DNA from: Coptis chinensis
Taxonomy: Eukaryota; Streptophyta; Magnoliopsida; Ranunculales; Ranunculaceae
Direction: 5' to 3'
Assembly: GCA_015680905.1 (NCBI GenBank)
Contig: CM027385.1
Location: 80,621,501-80,685,500, forward strand
Length of the DNA stretch: 64,000 bases
Both the position numbers and the translations under genes were made by a program. Below are positions 1 through 12,963 of the stretch, in pieces. Under the pieces are notes generated by a model. That model was not told the DNA's origin. It saw nothing but the letters and a program-made list of their open reading frames with translations, and ran no database searches. How positions within the stretch are numbered: position 1 is the first letter of the stretch; each line of letters starts with the position of its first letter.

Positions 1-411
1 TGATCAGAAAAAAGTGAAGAAAGTGGGTTTTCATTTCCAAGGCTAAGAAACTTATTGGGTTTGCTCAATCCTCTCATTACTCTTTTGTTGTTCATTTTTG
101 AGCCATTGCAAAAGTAAATAGATATATACTTGTAGCAATTGTAGAACTATGCAAGGACCCAACGCTCAAAGTACCATGCTCACTGTCACACCCAAGACAC
201 CCGTGAAATGATAGCTTCTACTACTAGTCAGCTGCCTTAGTACTTTCATAGGTTATACTATATGCACCAAACCTAGACGCACAAGTAATACATACTACGA
301 TACATGTTTCAACTATGTGCTGTAAATTTGTAAATAGTGGTAGTTGATCTGGCTATCTGAGACACTTAAATATGATGATTATATAGCGCAGCCTAAGTAA
401 TGTGTGTTATT
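1..411. other. Intergenic, nothing recognised
   Basis: AT-rich sequence with no convincing ORF, RNA gene or repeat boundary. It may be the outer part of the MULE whose subterminal array begins at 414, but no terminal inverted repeat can be placed. Confidence 0.4.
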
Positions 412-413
412 CA

Positions 414-830
414 GAACTGATTTCATAGTACTGAACACACCTCAATATATTACATAGAGTATCATATTTAAAAATATACCACATTAAGTGGGATATGCAG
501 AACTTATTTCATAGTAGTGAACACACCTCAATATGTAACAGTGATTGTCATATTAAAAATTAGACCACATATAGTGTCCTATTGAGAACTGATTTCACAG
601 TCGTGAACACAACTCAATATGTCACATGGAGTATCATATTTCCAATTAGAGCACGTAAAGTTTCATATTCCGAACTACTTTCATATTTATTAACACACCT
701 CAATATATCACATAAAGTATCATATTTCCAATTAGAGCACGTAAAGTGTCATATTTATAACTGCTTTTATATTTATGAACACACCTCAATATGTCACATA
801 GTAATTTATTCGCTTTCTAGATTGAATCGG
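414..830. repeat. 86-bp subterminal tandem array, left
   Basis: About five units. Each begins GAACTGATTTCATAG or a close variant, at 414, 500, 586, 672 and 758, exactly 86 bp apart. Each unit contains AACACACCTCAATATGTCAC and GAGTATCATATTT. The reverse complement of this unit forms the array at 28537-29063, so the two arrays are inverted relative to each other. Such arrays are common near the ends of Mutator-like elements, and the adjacent transposase relic fits that reading. Confidence 0.8.
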
Positions 831-854
831 ACAACAAGGTTGAAGATTATCCAT

Positions 855-2340
855 TTAAAGATGTGAAGGCAGACTGGGTACAACCTCACGTACAGACCTT
901 ATTAGCTCTTTTGCTATCAAATCCAATGCATCTCTAGAAATGTACCTTCTAAGTTGCACATATGTGTTTTGTTTGTAACGATAATCCCAGAGATTCAAGC
1001 TCCTATTAAAAGAACTTTCAATTTCTGTCACTTGGTTTGTCAGGAGATTATTAATCAAATTAAAGTTTTGGCATAAGTTACCATTATTGCTAGAACGCAA
1101 ATGCCTCTTCAAAGAGGAATGCATACTTTCAATTCGGTTACTGTTTGAAGTACCAAAATGCATATGGAGATCTATCCAAGCCGAGACAAACCTTTCTTTA
1201 TACTTCGAAAGCCACTGGTCTTCTATGTATTCCACAACACCATAATGATCTCCGTACTCAAATTTAAAACAACGTAGGTGTTCCAAGTACTCAACTTCAG
1301 TACGAGCTGTTATCACTGTTTCGAACATAAACATAAATTGTTCATACTCAACAAATTTCTCAAATATTTTTTTAGCCTTTGTCTCGATGTTCCTCCTGAT
1401 GTGAACTCGACACAAGAAGTGTGCAGCTTCAGGAAACACTATAGCTATCACATTCATAAGTGTCAACTCACAATCAGTCGTAATTATCTTTACAGAAGTA
1501 GCTTTGTAGTCAAGACTATCACGCAACCTCTTCAAAACCCAAAGGTAAGAACCTTCTTTCTCACTCTCCAAATACCCAAAAGCAATACAGAATGTCTTCA
1601 TCGTGGACCCAATAACTTCAAACAATAGCATCTTGAACACATTCGTCTTGTACATGCAATCCATGACAATGACCTCGGGAAAACACTTTGCCAAATGAAT
1701 TGATTGGGGATGTGCAAACAACAAATCTCTACATTCACCTGTTACTGGATTATCCCTATGAAACTCTGTGTACCCAAATTCTTCTAAATTTCTTAGAAAT
1801 TCTTGCATTTGGTTTCTTCTACTCAACCGAACCAACTGATTCTTGTGACGATAATTGTATAAAGTGTTTTGTTTGACAAATTATTGTCATCTCTCTTTCA
1901 AGAGGGGTAAAATTTCACGCACGGCTTTAACACCACTCAAAGACAAATCTGAACAATCAATTTTTCTTCAGCTTTTAACCTTCCGACGAATGCACGACCT
2001 ATAAGATGCTCCCCAATAGTATGATTATGAGTTCCACCCATAACACTCAAAGATCCATCCACCTTCGCTTTAGAATTCCCCTTCAAACACAAATGGACGA
2101 CCACATTTTTTCGAACTGGATTGCCTATATTCTTTCGTTTTTTTGTTCAATATTTTCGGCTTTATGGATGGTCTAAATTTTCCACTCCTTTCGCAACTCA
2201 AGAAAACTCTAGGTCTTTGCCCAAGTCCCAAATTATCGGACCTTGATATCACAACCACAACTCCAACAAATCATACCAACCGGCCGAACACCATCCGATC
2301 AACGAGTGACGATCTTCTTCAAGACCTGCGTAAACCCTTT
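855..2340 (-). pseudogene. MULE transposase pseudogene (FAR1-type)
   Basis: This is a decayed Mutator-like transposase. The upstream part (2340-1870) encodes a FAR1-like N-terminal region with VFLSCERSGKFRPS and KKCGRPFVFEGEF, followed by a stop. It resumes with GGTHNHTIGEHLIGRAF, a further stop, then a ...RDDNNLS-like stretch. The main open stretch (855-1835, 326 aa) carries the MULE domain. The likely catalytic acidic residues are D in IVMDCMYKTN, D in IITTDCELTL and E in NRIESMHSSLK. The motif FLCRVHIRRNI also matches the family. The C-terminal SWIM-type zinc finger expected of this family is not visible before the stop, so the protein is truncated as well as interrupted. It is flanked by tandem arrays on both sides. 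FAR1/FHY3 transcription factors are related, but the interruptions and setting favour a dead transposon. Confidence 0.85.
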
Positions 2341-2889
2341 GATCTTAGATACTATTGACGAAAAATTGTTTTTGCTAAGTTATTGATAAAATAAATAAAA
2401 AATACAAGCTTTCAAATTACATTATTACCTCAATTGTTGTAAATTATTCTCCATATCAGATAGCTAATTTCAACATTGTTGTAAAGTTCATCATCGGAAT
2501 GATAATTTGATTGCAGTAGTGTTAAAGCTGACTCCATGTCACTTTTAATACTAATCAAAGTTATCATTTTGATTTTGGCGGGAGAATTTATCTTGAATGT
2601 TGCTTCCAGCACATGAGTCCATTCTTAAAGTGAAAATTTGGTGGGAATAACAATTTTGTGAGAGAAATTTCAGAGAGCATGAGTGGCAGTAGTGTTGGTG
2701 GAGTACTAAGTACGGAGAAGAGCTCGTTTGAATTACAATGGGGTGTGGAGAGAGCTATTTAAGGTTATAATGGTCATATTAACAAAAAATGGGGTGTGGA
2801 AAGAGCAGCACCAGTTTTTTTTTTGAATAAACTTGCCGTGTGTAGATAGACAATCAGGGTGTGACGAGTTTTACTCATGTTAAGAGTAA
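2341..2889. other. MULE-internal non-coding stretch
   Basis: This lies between the transposase N-terminus and the right array. A 60-codon minus-strand ORF (2430-2612) might be remnant 5' exon or leader sequence, but nothing in it is recognisable. A direct repeat around GGGGTGTGGA(A/G)AGAGC occurs at about 2740 and 2790. Confidence 0.35.
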
Positions 2890-3755
2890 CATACATAGTA
2901 TAGAGTACATGACCTACTACCCGGTATTGCATTGTAAAAAGCATGGATATATATTATAAAAAATGTCATATAGGCTATAGTATATCATACTTTATGGTAT
3001 ATCATACTCATGTTCTATAAACAGAAAGTATATCATACTTTATGGATGGTACAATAAAACAATTGTTTAAGAGGATAGTATGTCAATAAGAGTTTTATAC
3101 GTTTGGTAGTAGTATGTCATAAGCGCTATAATCACTGATATATATGACTATATGTCATACTCAAATGTTATGTCACTTTTTATAAGCTATGTCAATAAGA
3201 GTTTTATACGTTGGGTATCATAAGTTTAGCAATCACAATTAGATATATGTCATAATTTAATATTATGTTACTTTTTATAATATATGCTAGTATGAGTTTT
3301 ATACAGTTGGTAGTATGTCATAAGTGATACAATCACTGATATATATAACACTATATGTCATACTCAAATGTTATGTGAATCGCAGATAGATATGACACTA
3401 TATATGTCATACTCGAATTGTATGTCACCTTTTATAACATATGTCAATAAAATACATTGGGTAGTATAAGAATCACTGATAGGACACTATATATGTCATA
3501 CTCGAATGTTATGTTACTTTTTATAACATATGTCAATTAGAGTTTTATACGTTTGGTACCAACAATCACAGATAGATATGACACTATATATGTCTTACTC
3601 GAATGTTATCTCACTTTTATATATGATCGATAATGTTATCTCATATATGACACTATATATATATCATATTAGCTTCGAATCAATCGATAGATATGACTCT
3701 ATATATATCATACTCGAATGTTATGTACTTTTTGTTACTTTTTGGTTGGATTAAC
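2890..3755. repeat. Irregular ~110-bp tandem array
   Basis: Roughly seven degenerate units. Full units are about 109 bp and hold TATGTCAATAAGAGTTTTAT, AATCACTGATA, CACTATATATGTCATACTC and ATGTTATGTCACTTTTTATA. Short inverted TATGTCATA-like motifs recur. The units are unlike the 86-bp units at 414-830. The array lies on the other side of the MULE transposase and is probably the opposite subterminal region of that element. Confidence 0.7.
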
Positions 3756-3960
3756 TTGTTGACCCGGAATAGTAGTTTATGTGATTTTTTTGTTGCATTG
3801 ACTTGTTCACCCAGTTTGTTCCGGTTCTACCCTTGCAAATGTGTGGCTAGAAAACACGCGCACCATTAGTTAGTTTCAAGACATCTCACAAGATGGTAGA
3901 TTTAGCAATAATATTAAAAGAAAAATACCTTCAAAGCTGTCGAAATTAGAGATTGACAGT

Positions 3961-5112
3961 AAATATAAACTTTCCAAAACTGAATCCAAATCACGTAGTC
4001 TTCAGCCTTCTAGTAATATTCACCACACAACACACCACAAAATACTTTTGCTTTTCTCCTACTTTTAGTTGTACTTTTCCTTGAAAAACTAATGGTCCCT
4101 TTCTCCAAAAAGTCATTCTCTTATATAGAAAAACTTTGAGAATACGTAGGTGTGTGTAGTGGAATCCACTTAGGATTCGAAGTCTTATCTTAAGAGGACA
4201 AGTCCTTGTCATACAAGTACTTGATATATTAAAACAGTTTTAATATATATCTCTTTAATATGGAAAGTGCCTATTAATAAATCCATATTTACAATAAGGC
4301 CCTTAAAACTTTCAAAAAAATCATTTCCTTACCATTAATTATATCTAAGTCCTTCCACCTTACTTGTATTCACAATTAGACCATTGGGAATTTGTTCTTC
4401 ACTGTCACACCCATGTCTAATTGACACAATTTGACATTTAACATCAATTAAGTATTAAGAAACTATTTCTTATACCGACTGGGTTTGAGCTCAATTAGTT
4501 ATGTCACAATTTCCTAATACATAACTCCGTAGAGTAGTGGATCCTTTATTAGAATTCGTGATTCAAGACGTCCTGCATTCATTACCCAAAATGTCAAGTC
4601 TAGTCTATGAATTGACATTACTTTTTAACATCTCAAAGTAATAAATTTGAGACACAATGAATTTTCACAATTCCTCAAGTATAGGGATTAATTGGTAGAG
4701 TAAGATTTGCACACTAACCTTAGCAGCGAATTTATAATGTGTTCTCACTTTGATTCCCTCAGTGTCAGTCATGTGACTACACCAATATACAAACTTAGAG
4801 TCATACTCAAATAATTGAGATATCATCATCCTATCATATAGTAGTTATGTATATTACAGTCTTATAAGTGAAACGTCCGACTTCAACCCTAACTGTGAGT
4901 ATTCTAGGTAAATAGATACAATCAAATTTCCAAGCATTACTCTTCTTCATATGCTTGATTGTTATAATTCTATTACCTATGAAACTTATGGTTTCATCAT
5001 ATGATATTAGTTCACCCATATGCATAATAATAAGATTCGTGTATTTAATTAAACATTATCATGTATAAACAATAAATGATCATTGGCTTTGTAAAGGCCA
5101 AATATCCCAACA
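3961..5112 (-). mobile_element. Putative solo LTR, copia-like
   Basis: On the minus strand this begins TGTTGGGATATTTGGCCT, which resembles the start of many plant copia LTRs. No gag or pol sequence is present. The 5-mer ACAGT lies directly on both sides (3956-3960 and 5113-5117), consistent with a target-site duplication. The other terminus is not a canonical TG/CA end, so the boundary there is tentative. It would be a fossil solo LTR. No gene is seen inside it. Confidence 0.45.
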
Positions 5113-5117
5113 ACAGT

Positions 5118-5862
5118 ATCAAGAGCACATTGCGTTCTCCAGCAATTCCTGCAGCTGCCCATTCTTGTATGCCTCTGTCGTGGAAATACTCACACATTTA
5201 GAGATCACTAGAAACATAACAGATAGGCACAAAATGTATTAATGCATTCAAACACAGAGGAAAACAGACAACTAAGTAAGAATTGTTTCAGTTTGAAACC
5301 TGCATATAAAGTACATGAAATGGTAAAATGTACTTTCAAAATAACGTTGCTGACCAAGTATCAGATGTTCGGAACATATTGCCTTCTCAAGTAACACAAT
5401 ACCAAAACAAGCTGACAATAAACTACAAAAGAAAAATGGAGTCGGAAACTAAACAAACCATTCCGTTGATGGAAAATTGGTCAGTTGTATGTCTCACAAA
5501 CAGTAAGACACAGGTGTACTCGGTTGATGGAAGAAGACATTTACTCATTCTGTTGTCCAGCATGGGATGTGTCAAATCATTGCTTACATTGGATTTTCGG
5601 ACACAAGACAACGACTCAAACAGGATCTTCGCAGAGGATGACCTCAACGTAATTGAAACCATCAATGATGAAAGCCAAGATACCCCAAAATGTCTCATCC
5701 AAATTAAGCTATTGGACACTTTTTCCTAAAAGTTTTGAAATCTCACAATAATTTTGTTTCAGCCTTTTAGGGAAGAATCTTCATGTAGATACATCATTGA
5801 AAATCATAATTCAATTCATCGCCAATGTCCCACAAAGACTATGATTGCCTGAAGGGTCAACC
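5118..5862. other. Unassigned, possible coding remnants
   Basis: A 133-codon plus-strand ORF (5328-5729) and a 98-codon minus-strand ORF (5423-5719) overlap, and I recognise neither. A short minus-strand stretch near 5110-5180 could be exon-like, but no family is evident. I would not annotate a gene here. Confidence 0.3.
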
Positions 5863-6286
5863 ATGTTGAACACATGGCTCAAAATATCGCCGAGATATCC
5901 GATATCTCGCCGATATATCTTGGTAAATTGGTACACCGATATCGATATTTTCGATATATATCCACCGAATATTGAATCCTTTTTTTCCGAGATATATCGG
6001 AATTTTCGATATGAAAGTTTATATCGCCGATATAATTGATATTTCCAAGATAATCGATATATATATCAGTTGACTTTTTGACCAATTATTTATTGAAATT
6101 TCCGAAATATCCGATATATCCGAGATATCCGAGATATCCGAAATATATCAGTGAGATATCCGATATTTTAGAAACTTTGGACTGGTCACCAAAAAAACCA
6201 AAATATCCGATATATCCGATATATCTCGGTTTTTGGGTACACCGATATATTAACCGATATCGAAATTTTGGGCCTTGGTTGAACAT
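5863..6286. mobile_element. MITE-like element rich in GATATCCG motifs
   Basis: The interior is a degenerate array of short motifs such as CCGATATATCGG and GAGATATCCGA, many self-complementary. The ends form an imperfect inverted pair: ATGTTGAACACATGGCTCAA on the left, and the reverse complement of the right end reads ATGTTCAACCAAGGCCCAAA. The approximate length is 424 bp. No clear target duplication was found. The small ORFs here (runs of Y-P-I-Y-P-R) are by-products of the repeat. Confidence 0.55.
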
Positions 6287-6689
6287 AATATCCATTTTTC
6301 GTTTTTTCATTTTATTTTTTATTTTTAATATGGCTTGTAAAACATATGTTTCATTAACAATAAACTGGCATGATGAATGACTGACAACTACTTGTACTCC
6401 AAACGAAAAAACTTACAGTATTAGAAAGGGGCCCATCCATAAAAAGATTGGTACTCCCTAAGTCCCTAAGCGCCATAGTATTGTCCATAGCCAATATTCT
6501 TATGTGTACCTCTCCAAAACCCTATTCCTCTTGGTCAATTGTGGTAATTAGGTCCTCAAACTCTTCCACCTCCAAATTACTAAGATTTCGCTACATCACA
6601 TCCATACAATTCCATTTTCTCACCTATAAAGTAATCCAAGAGTTTATCATCCCATTGTGCAATGTGCTAGGTTTTAGCAAGAAGCAAGC

Positions 6690-7200
6690 TGGGGTTAGGC
6701 AGACCCCACCCCTACCATTTGTATTAGATAAAAATTAAAGTTACATTCTAGGAACATGCCAAAAGTATATGGTAGCTCCATTATCAGGATGAAAAGTATA
6801 CCTTTCTTGAACTTCTGCCACCTAGTCATGATCCATCTCCAAGGAGGAATACGATAAGGATTCCGGGGCTTGTTTAACTGCCTCTTCCTTCCACCCACCC
6901 CAAACTTATCAGTTATCATTTTATCCAAAATTGATTCTCCTCTTTGCAAGAAGTGCGTCGTTCGTGAAAGGCGAATATTTAAACCCGAACCCTCCTTCAT
7001 TCTTTTTCAACAAAATGTCGATTCCACTTAACCCAATAGAATTTTGCGCACTCTTCACTACCTCCCTAAAAGAAACTTCTAAAAAGTGAAACTCTTTCAA
7101 TATGACTACACACCCATTTACAGAATGGAAAGAGATAGAGCTAATTATGCCAACTACTACCAATAAACTGCCACAACAAAATAAGATCACAACAGTCCCC
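6690..7200 (-). pseudogene. LINE reverse transcriptase remnant
   Basis: Minus-strand reading gives pieces typical of the end of plant L1-type reverse transcriptase. These include KKNEGGFGFKYSPF...ALLAKRR, matching the family pattern 'K-EGGLGF...ALLAKW', and then PWRWIMTRWQKFKKGILF, matching the segment before zf-RVT. The pieces lie in different frames (ORFs 6695-7000 and 6921-7202), so it is frameshifted. It is a non-LTR remnant without a visible endonuclease domain. It cannot be the same copy as the fragment at 7965-8530, because the order of the parts would be reversed. Confidence 0.6.
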
Positions 7201-7964
7201 AACTACTACACCAATCATACAACATCTCTTTTATCTGAACGAAATCTTATATATATCAATGGTCTTGTTCTCGATATCCTCCAGTTGCACTCCTTCAAAA
7301 GGACCCATGTGTTTCGACCAAATATAGTCAAAACACTAAGTGGTAACGAAAGAGATGAAGAACGTAGAAAAGTAATAAATGGTGATCGAGAGAATGATGA
7401 GACTGTACCTTTTGGTTCCCTACGTACCCAAATTATTGATGGGATCAAGTCTCAAGAACGTAGTTCTATATGAAAAATAGTTTTGTATTTATATATGTAG
7501 AGTAGAGACTTCTTGTAGCTCAAGGTAATTGTAATTGAATATAACTCTTAGTTGATAATTATCTCTTTGATAAGAAAGAATCTGGACATAAATTAATGTA
7601 CGTAAGTGACAAGTCATGTGGTTAGAGTTCAGCCCTAAACACATGAGTTAATGGGCATGTACATCAATCAATAGTATTGCAAATTGGGCCTTAGCCTTGT
7701 CGATTAAATGAATAAAGTAGAGACCTTTACTAATGAATGTTTGCTACGTAGGTGGGGGTCGAAACACCATGCATTCGCTTACCGCACTTTGCTTCATAAG
7801 TGAACTTTTTTACTGTAACATTCATGGGGTCTCTTACCAGGAGAATAAACAGGAGCCTATACTATGAGCATGCTAAATAGCTTTACCGAATGATCCTAGA
7901 TGGAAAGGTTAGAGAAATAGTTCAAATGGTCCACTCATGCGCTATTTATTTTTATTTTCTTTCT
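7201..7964. other. Intergenic, unassigned ORF
   Basis: A 123-codon plus-strand ORF (7102-7473) opposes the LINE remnant. It has low complexity at its start and no recognisable domain. The rest is AT-rich and featureless. Confidence 0.3.
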
Positions 7965-8530
7965 TTCTTTCTTTTTTTTTTTTTGATCAGTAAAAATCAA
8001 ATTTCATTGATATTGCGAAAGGTACTACAAGGATTAGGTGTTGTAGCAAGGAGCTACTAGACCTAGAAGAAAAAAAAAGGCAAAACCCAAACCCAACCCA
8101 ACTACAAACCCTTTTTTAATGTACAATCAGGCTTAATTACAAATAAAGTTTGGATTGGTCACCCCCTTGAAGCAAACATTAGCACATGCCCAATCGTATA
8201 ACTCCTCTTAGAATCCCTCCACTACATTGTGAATTTCTTTTTCCGGTTGCTCGAACACCCTTGCATTCCTCTTCTTCCACAAGGTCCATAAAAATACTCT
8301 CGGTAGATGCTCCGCCATCCATGATGCCTTGCTAGATAGAGATAGATGTATTAACTTCTTACTAAATGCTTCCTTAAATAATGGTAGACATTCTCCAACA
8401 TTTTTGAAATGAGAAAAAAAGTCTCCCGGATACTCTTTGAGAAAGTACGTTTGAGAGAATATGATCCACACTTTCTTCCTTCTCCTTGCATACAGAGCAA
8501 ATTGGAGTGTGAGGATGCAAACCAGGTGTG
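7965..8530 (-). mobile_element. 5'-truncated LINE with poly-A tail
   Basis: Read on the minus strand, this begins in a zf-RVT-like domain (HTPICSVCKEKEESVDHIL, a C..C...H metal-binding pattern). After a frame change it continues through VFLWTLWKKRNARVFEQPEK, matching the 'W-LWKERN-R-FE' signature of LINE C-termini. A 3' UTR follows, then a poly-A tract seen as CTTTCTTTC and T-runs at 7959-7985. A short GT-repeat marks the 5' break at about 8527-8541. This is a typical 5'-truncated L1-type insertion. Target duplications could not be defined. Confidence 0.75.
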
Positions 8531-10747
8531 TGTGTGTGTTATATAAAAAACCAAAAAGAACAAGATACAAGTAACATAATATTCATGAAGCTATTCTAGA
8601 CTACAAAATACCTCGATGTTTTCCTTGTAGTGAGGGCATACAGAAAGCACAGGTGCTTCGTGACCTTCAAACATAATATTCATGTATTGCTTGGCACCTG
8701 TGACTGCATCCCATACCTACACAAGTTTATCTTTAATGATTGAGGTCTTATACTTCTACACCACATAAAAAGAAAACGGTATGACCAAACATACCTTGAT
8801 AGCCTTGTCATCTCCACAACTCACTATGCACAATTGTTTGTTTGGGTGAGAAAAAACAAGATCATTGACAGAACCAATATGAGCATCAATCTGCACAAGA
8901 TTAATATATTCGAAGGAAAAATAAACTCATCAACTTTAAATGTGGGTGGAGAAAAACACATAAAAGTAACTTCACATACTAGGGACATACAGAACAAGAG
9001 ACGAAGTTCTTCTCCAATCAGAAATCTGTGTGCCTAGACATAATTTGACACCCAACCACATGCCTTTAACAAGAGACTGGTTGTTGTTGTCCTTGATGAC
9101 CAGCAAACAATGTAAAGAATGAAGTCAATGAACAACATAGAATAGCATCAGTTCTGCGCAGTTCGGTTCTTGTTGGGTCGATAGTGGATATAAATTACCT
9201 TCAGAGGTTAGCCTAACAATTATCCATATGAGCATTCTGACATGGAGGTCCTTACAATTTTGTATAGTCTAGAAATATTTTTTAAGAAAAAGAATCAAAC
9301 TAGTCTGTGACAAGCTCCCTTGTGGCTTCAACTTAAGTTCTCACAAACACTAGGGTTTTTACTTTTTCTTGGTGAACGCTAGGAGAAAGGATATTTGGCT
9401 GATTTTAATTAGGTGCATTACTTTACTTCCTCAGGCCCTAGTCAGACTACATTCCTACATTCTAATCAGTACCGGTTCTTTCTCCACAGGAATAACTGTC
9501 ACATGAACCAAATGAAGACAACAAATACAAGTATAAATTGACTTTCAAGCCTCTAGGTGGTGTCGTATATCATCACTGCTGTGGTACGAATATACATGCA
9601 CGATGTGCTTGTTATATGATACACCTGAAACAGATGAGCAAATTAAAATAAGTAGCGGCAGCATCTGGTCTGTTCTCACCTTCAAGAATATCACCTAACA
9701 TTGCAGTCTAGAATTTTTAACATATACATTAATATCCGTTTAAAGGACTATAAAAAAAAACATACCAAAAAGAGCACCATCAGGACTCTATGCCACACGA
9801 TTAACAGATATCGCAGTGTCCTTGACTAGAGCCGTCTGTTTCAATAGTTGTTATTAAGGGAGAAAAAAAGAAGTTATTCTTCCAATGGCAATGTAGAAAG
9901 TGACTATTTCTAAAGCTTACTTGCTGCAGAAAGTTTTACCTGCAGGGGCACCAAGCGTGTTCCAATGTCTCAAACTTTGAAGTTCCTATAAGCAAGCCTC
10001 TCCCTGCTACCCAACTCCCACACCACAATATCGCCAACATTTGTTTCCACTGAAAATGAAATGTTCATATAAAGGTGTCTTAGGTACATATCAACTTTTT
10101 CACAAAGGAAATCATTTTTTGAGAAAGTAGAACATTTACTTCATGGCCAGGAATACTAACCAAGAAGAAGAGTCTATTGCACTGGATGGAAATCCATGCT
10201 CCTAACAACAGATCCCTGATTTAGACTTGTAACAACATTCTTTGGAAGTTCATCGGAAGAGAATAAGCTCTGTGCATGCTTTGGCCAGTGTATGTCATAG
10301 GCAACAGGCAGATTACTGGCCTGCAAGATAATAATGAGACAACGCAGCAAGTTAATGAGTTGTTAGTCTTTGACCAAAAGAATGTTTCAAGTTTGAAAAC
10401 ACAAGTTTCAATAAAAGTGCTTTAATCTAGAGTAACTGAGAAGAGAGAAATGAAGCAATAGAATGACAAACAGGATTACATAATACATCGTCTGATATAC
10501 CCAAAGGCCTTGTTCTTTTCATAAGAAGTTTAGAATCTGCTGTGTGGTAATCCATAGATGGGTTGTTGGTAGGAGTTCTAGGACGCTTTAACATCTGCTG
10601 CAAAGATAAATCAAAACCAGGGGAATGGTGTAGCCGTTGCAGATGGAACTTACATAAAACAGACAAGCTGTCTTAGCAAAGGACAAGAGTAATAAAGGTC
10701 CGATTAAATAATGAAAACTGAGAACAAGCAATATCAAAAACTTATTC

Positions 10748-11021
10748 TGATGTATCTTGTTGGCGGAAGCTTCAACAGTGGATGAACATCAATTATGATT
10801 AATGGACAAAACACCTAAATCTAGGGTTTAAACCTTCAAACATGAAGAAAGAAATAATATTTATAAACAACCAACCTAACAATGAAGGCCTAGATGCCTT
10901 TATATAAGAAAACAACTACTAAATCTAATTGGAAACCATGTAATTCCTATTCCTAATTGAATTAGGAAACCAAATAAAATAGAAACTACTGATTAATTAT
11001 TTATTCCATGCTCATGCATCA
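10748..11021 (-). repeat. 3' LTR of the 10.7-13.2 kb element
   Basis: Begins TGATGTATCTTGTTGG and ends CATGCATCA on the plus strand. It matches 12964-13249 almost throughout. The polypurine tract lies just inside it. Confidence 0.9.
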
Positions 11022-12963
11022 TACTCCCCCGCTTGAAAGAAACTCGTCCTCAAGTTTGTTGCAAGTAGACTTGTGAATATTCTGCAAAACTCTTATACTT
11101 TATCATCACCCTCCCGCGGTTCAAAGGAATTCGACCTCGAATTTTGCCCAAATAATGGCTCACAAAAGAAATCATGAACCACAATGCTAATAATACTCCA
11201 TTCTGAAACGTCCTTCGAGAAGAAATTGGGAGCCGCAGCTCACTAACTATGCGTTGAAAAGCAATGTTGTGCTGAGTAAAATCTTTTTCAAAGTTGCAAA
11301 GGAAGGGATCGATATAATCACTTTGTGCGCACTTCACATGACCGATAATTATTATGGGTGACATTAATATTAATCCACCACTGGAGGAAGCAAATTGGAC
11401 AGACCAGAATGTATTGAACCACTGCCTAATAGTGACCCATGTGGTACTGAAAGACGAAAATCAGAAAGTCTTCCCTGTGCTAAATCAAATAATTGACATT
11501 CCTTATAGCCCAGTCCAAGATAATTTGTGTGTAGATGCCCTTGGACATGCTGGTTAAAAGTCCACAGTGGGAAGTCCGATTTAGCACGAACACTTAGAAT
11601 GTGAAAAAGTTGTCTTCTTCCTTTACCATGAACTTGCAGAAGTTGGGTTAGATTTTCACGCGCCCAAGAATCGAAGCAGCCATGTTGCAACTGAAGTTGA
11701 AACACACAAGTAGTAAACAACCTTGATTGCTCAGCACTAACAAGCAACAAAACAAGGTTCTTTGTCACACCACCAAAAACCCAAACTACTAAAATATATG
11801 CCTTCTCTTTCTCTGTCGTTGTTACTAAAGGAGTTATAGAAGGTATACGAAGAGGAGGGGTAGGCTTGGTGTCATCTCCTTTTGTCTTCTCAAAAGTTTG
11901 TGTTTCCTGCTTCTGATTTTGGTGTTCTGTTTGTTCATCACCAATTTGCGCAGCACATGTATCTCTCTTTTCGTACCCTGCATCTCTTTTTTCTAAAGCG
12001 GTTTTGACTTGAATTGGTGCTGGTGGATCAATGGCCAAGGTTTCCACCTCCCCTACAGCAGTAACATAGTCTGAAATTGTCACTTTCTTAGCATGGGTGT
12101 TCTCCAATTCTAAAACAATAAGACTGGTAGCTGGTGTGCTGTAAAAACCAGATTTTGGAAGAGAAGAAGTACAAGAGAGACCAATTGATGAAGGAGTAGC
12201 TGGGACATTGTTACCAATTGAAATTGTCTTCTTTTGCGGCTCTTCTTTGCGCTGTTTTTCTGGTTTAATATGCTCTATTGCAATACCATGTTGACGTTCC
12301 TTGATATGAACAGTAACATGTTGGGGTACTGGGTATTGGTTACCCAAACTGGATGAACAGATTCTTCATGAATCTGGTTTGCAAGACGCCTTTGTTGATG
12401 CTCACACGAAGGTGGCTGTGGATTTCTCGACTTTGTCGCCGATAATCTCAAAGAATAGGGTGGTGTTGGTCATGGTAACGCGTGTAACATTGCCATAGCT
12501 TCTATGTGCATCACGATGCTTCTTGTGGGGGATTTGATTTGTCACCGGCGGTTGGGGATCAAAACAGGATAACAACTCGTTAATGAGATGTTGTTGGGAT
12601 GGGTAGTATGTCTCGGGATCAGCATACTTACTTTGGTGAGAATATCCCTCATCTGAATATTCATCTTCATCGGAATCAATAAAAGACTCATCTTCATCGT
12701 AATCATAGGATTCATTACGAAAATACGATCTCCGCGGCTCAAAATTTTGGCGGCGGCAATTGGGAGTTGGGGAACGAAATCTAGAGGGAGGTTCATACCT
12801 TCTTGAAGGAGGAAATCTCGCACGGCGGCTGCAATCGAAATCACAATCTCTCCAAGTATGAGGATCGGTACGGTACTTCGATCCATGGGGACTTCGCGGC
12901 GTTGGTGACTCTCTTCTACCTCTTCTTTGATAATCCATCACATCAATGGCTCTAATACCAATT

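Noticed and set aside
855-2340. Functional FAR1/FHY3-type transcription factor
   Set aside because: Several stops in the N-terminal region, a missing SWIM finger and flanking tandem arrays point to a dead transposase.
5845-6380. ORFs with runs of Y-P-I-Y-P-R
   Set aside because: They arise from GATATCCG repeats read in several frames on both strands.
11370-12347. Host gene of 325 aa
   Set aside because: It lies wholly between two LTRs with matching target duplications, so it belongs to the retroelement.
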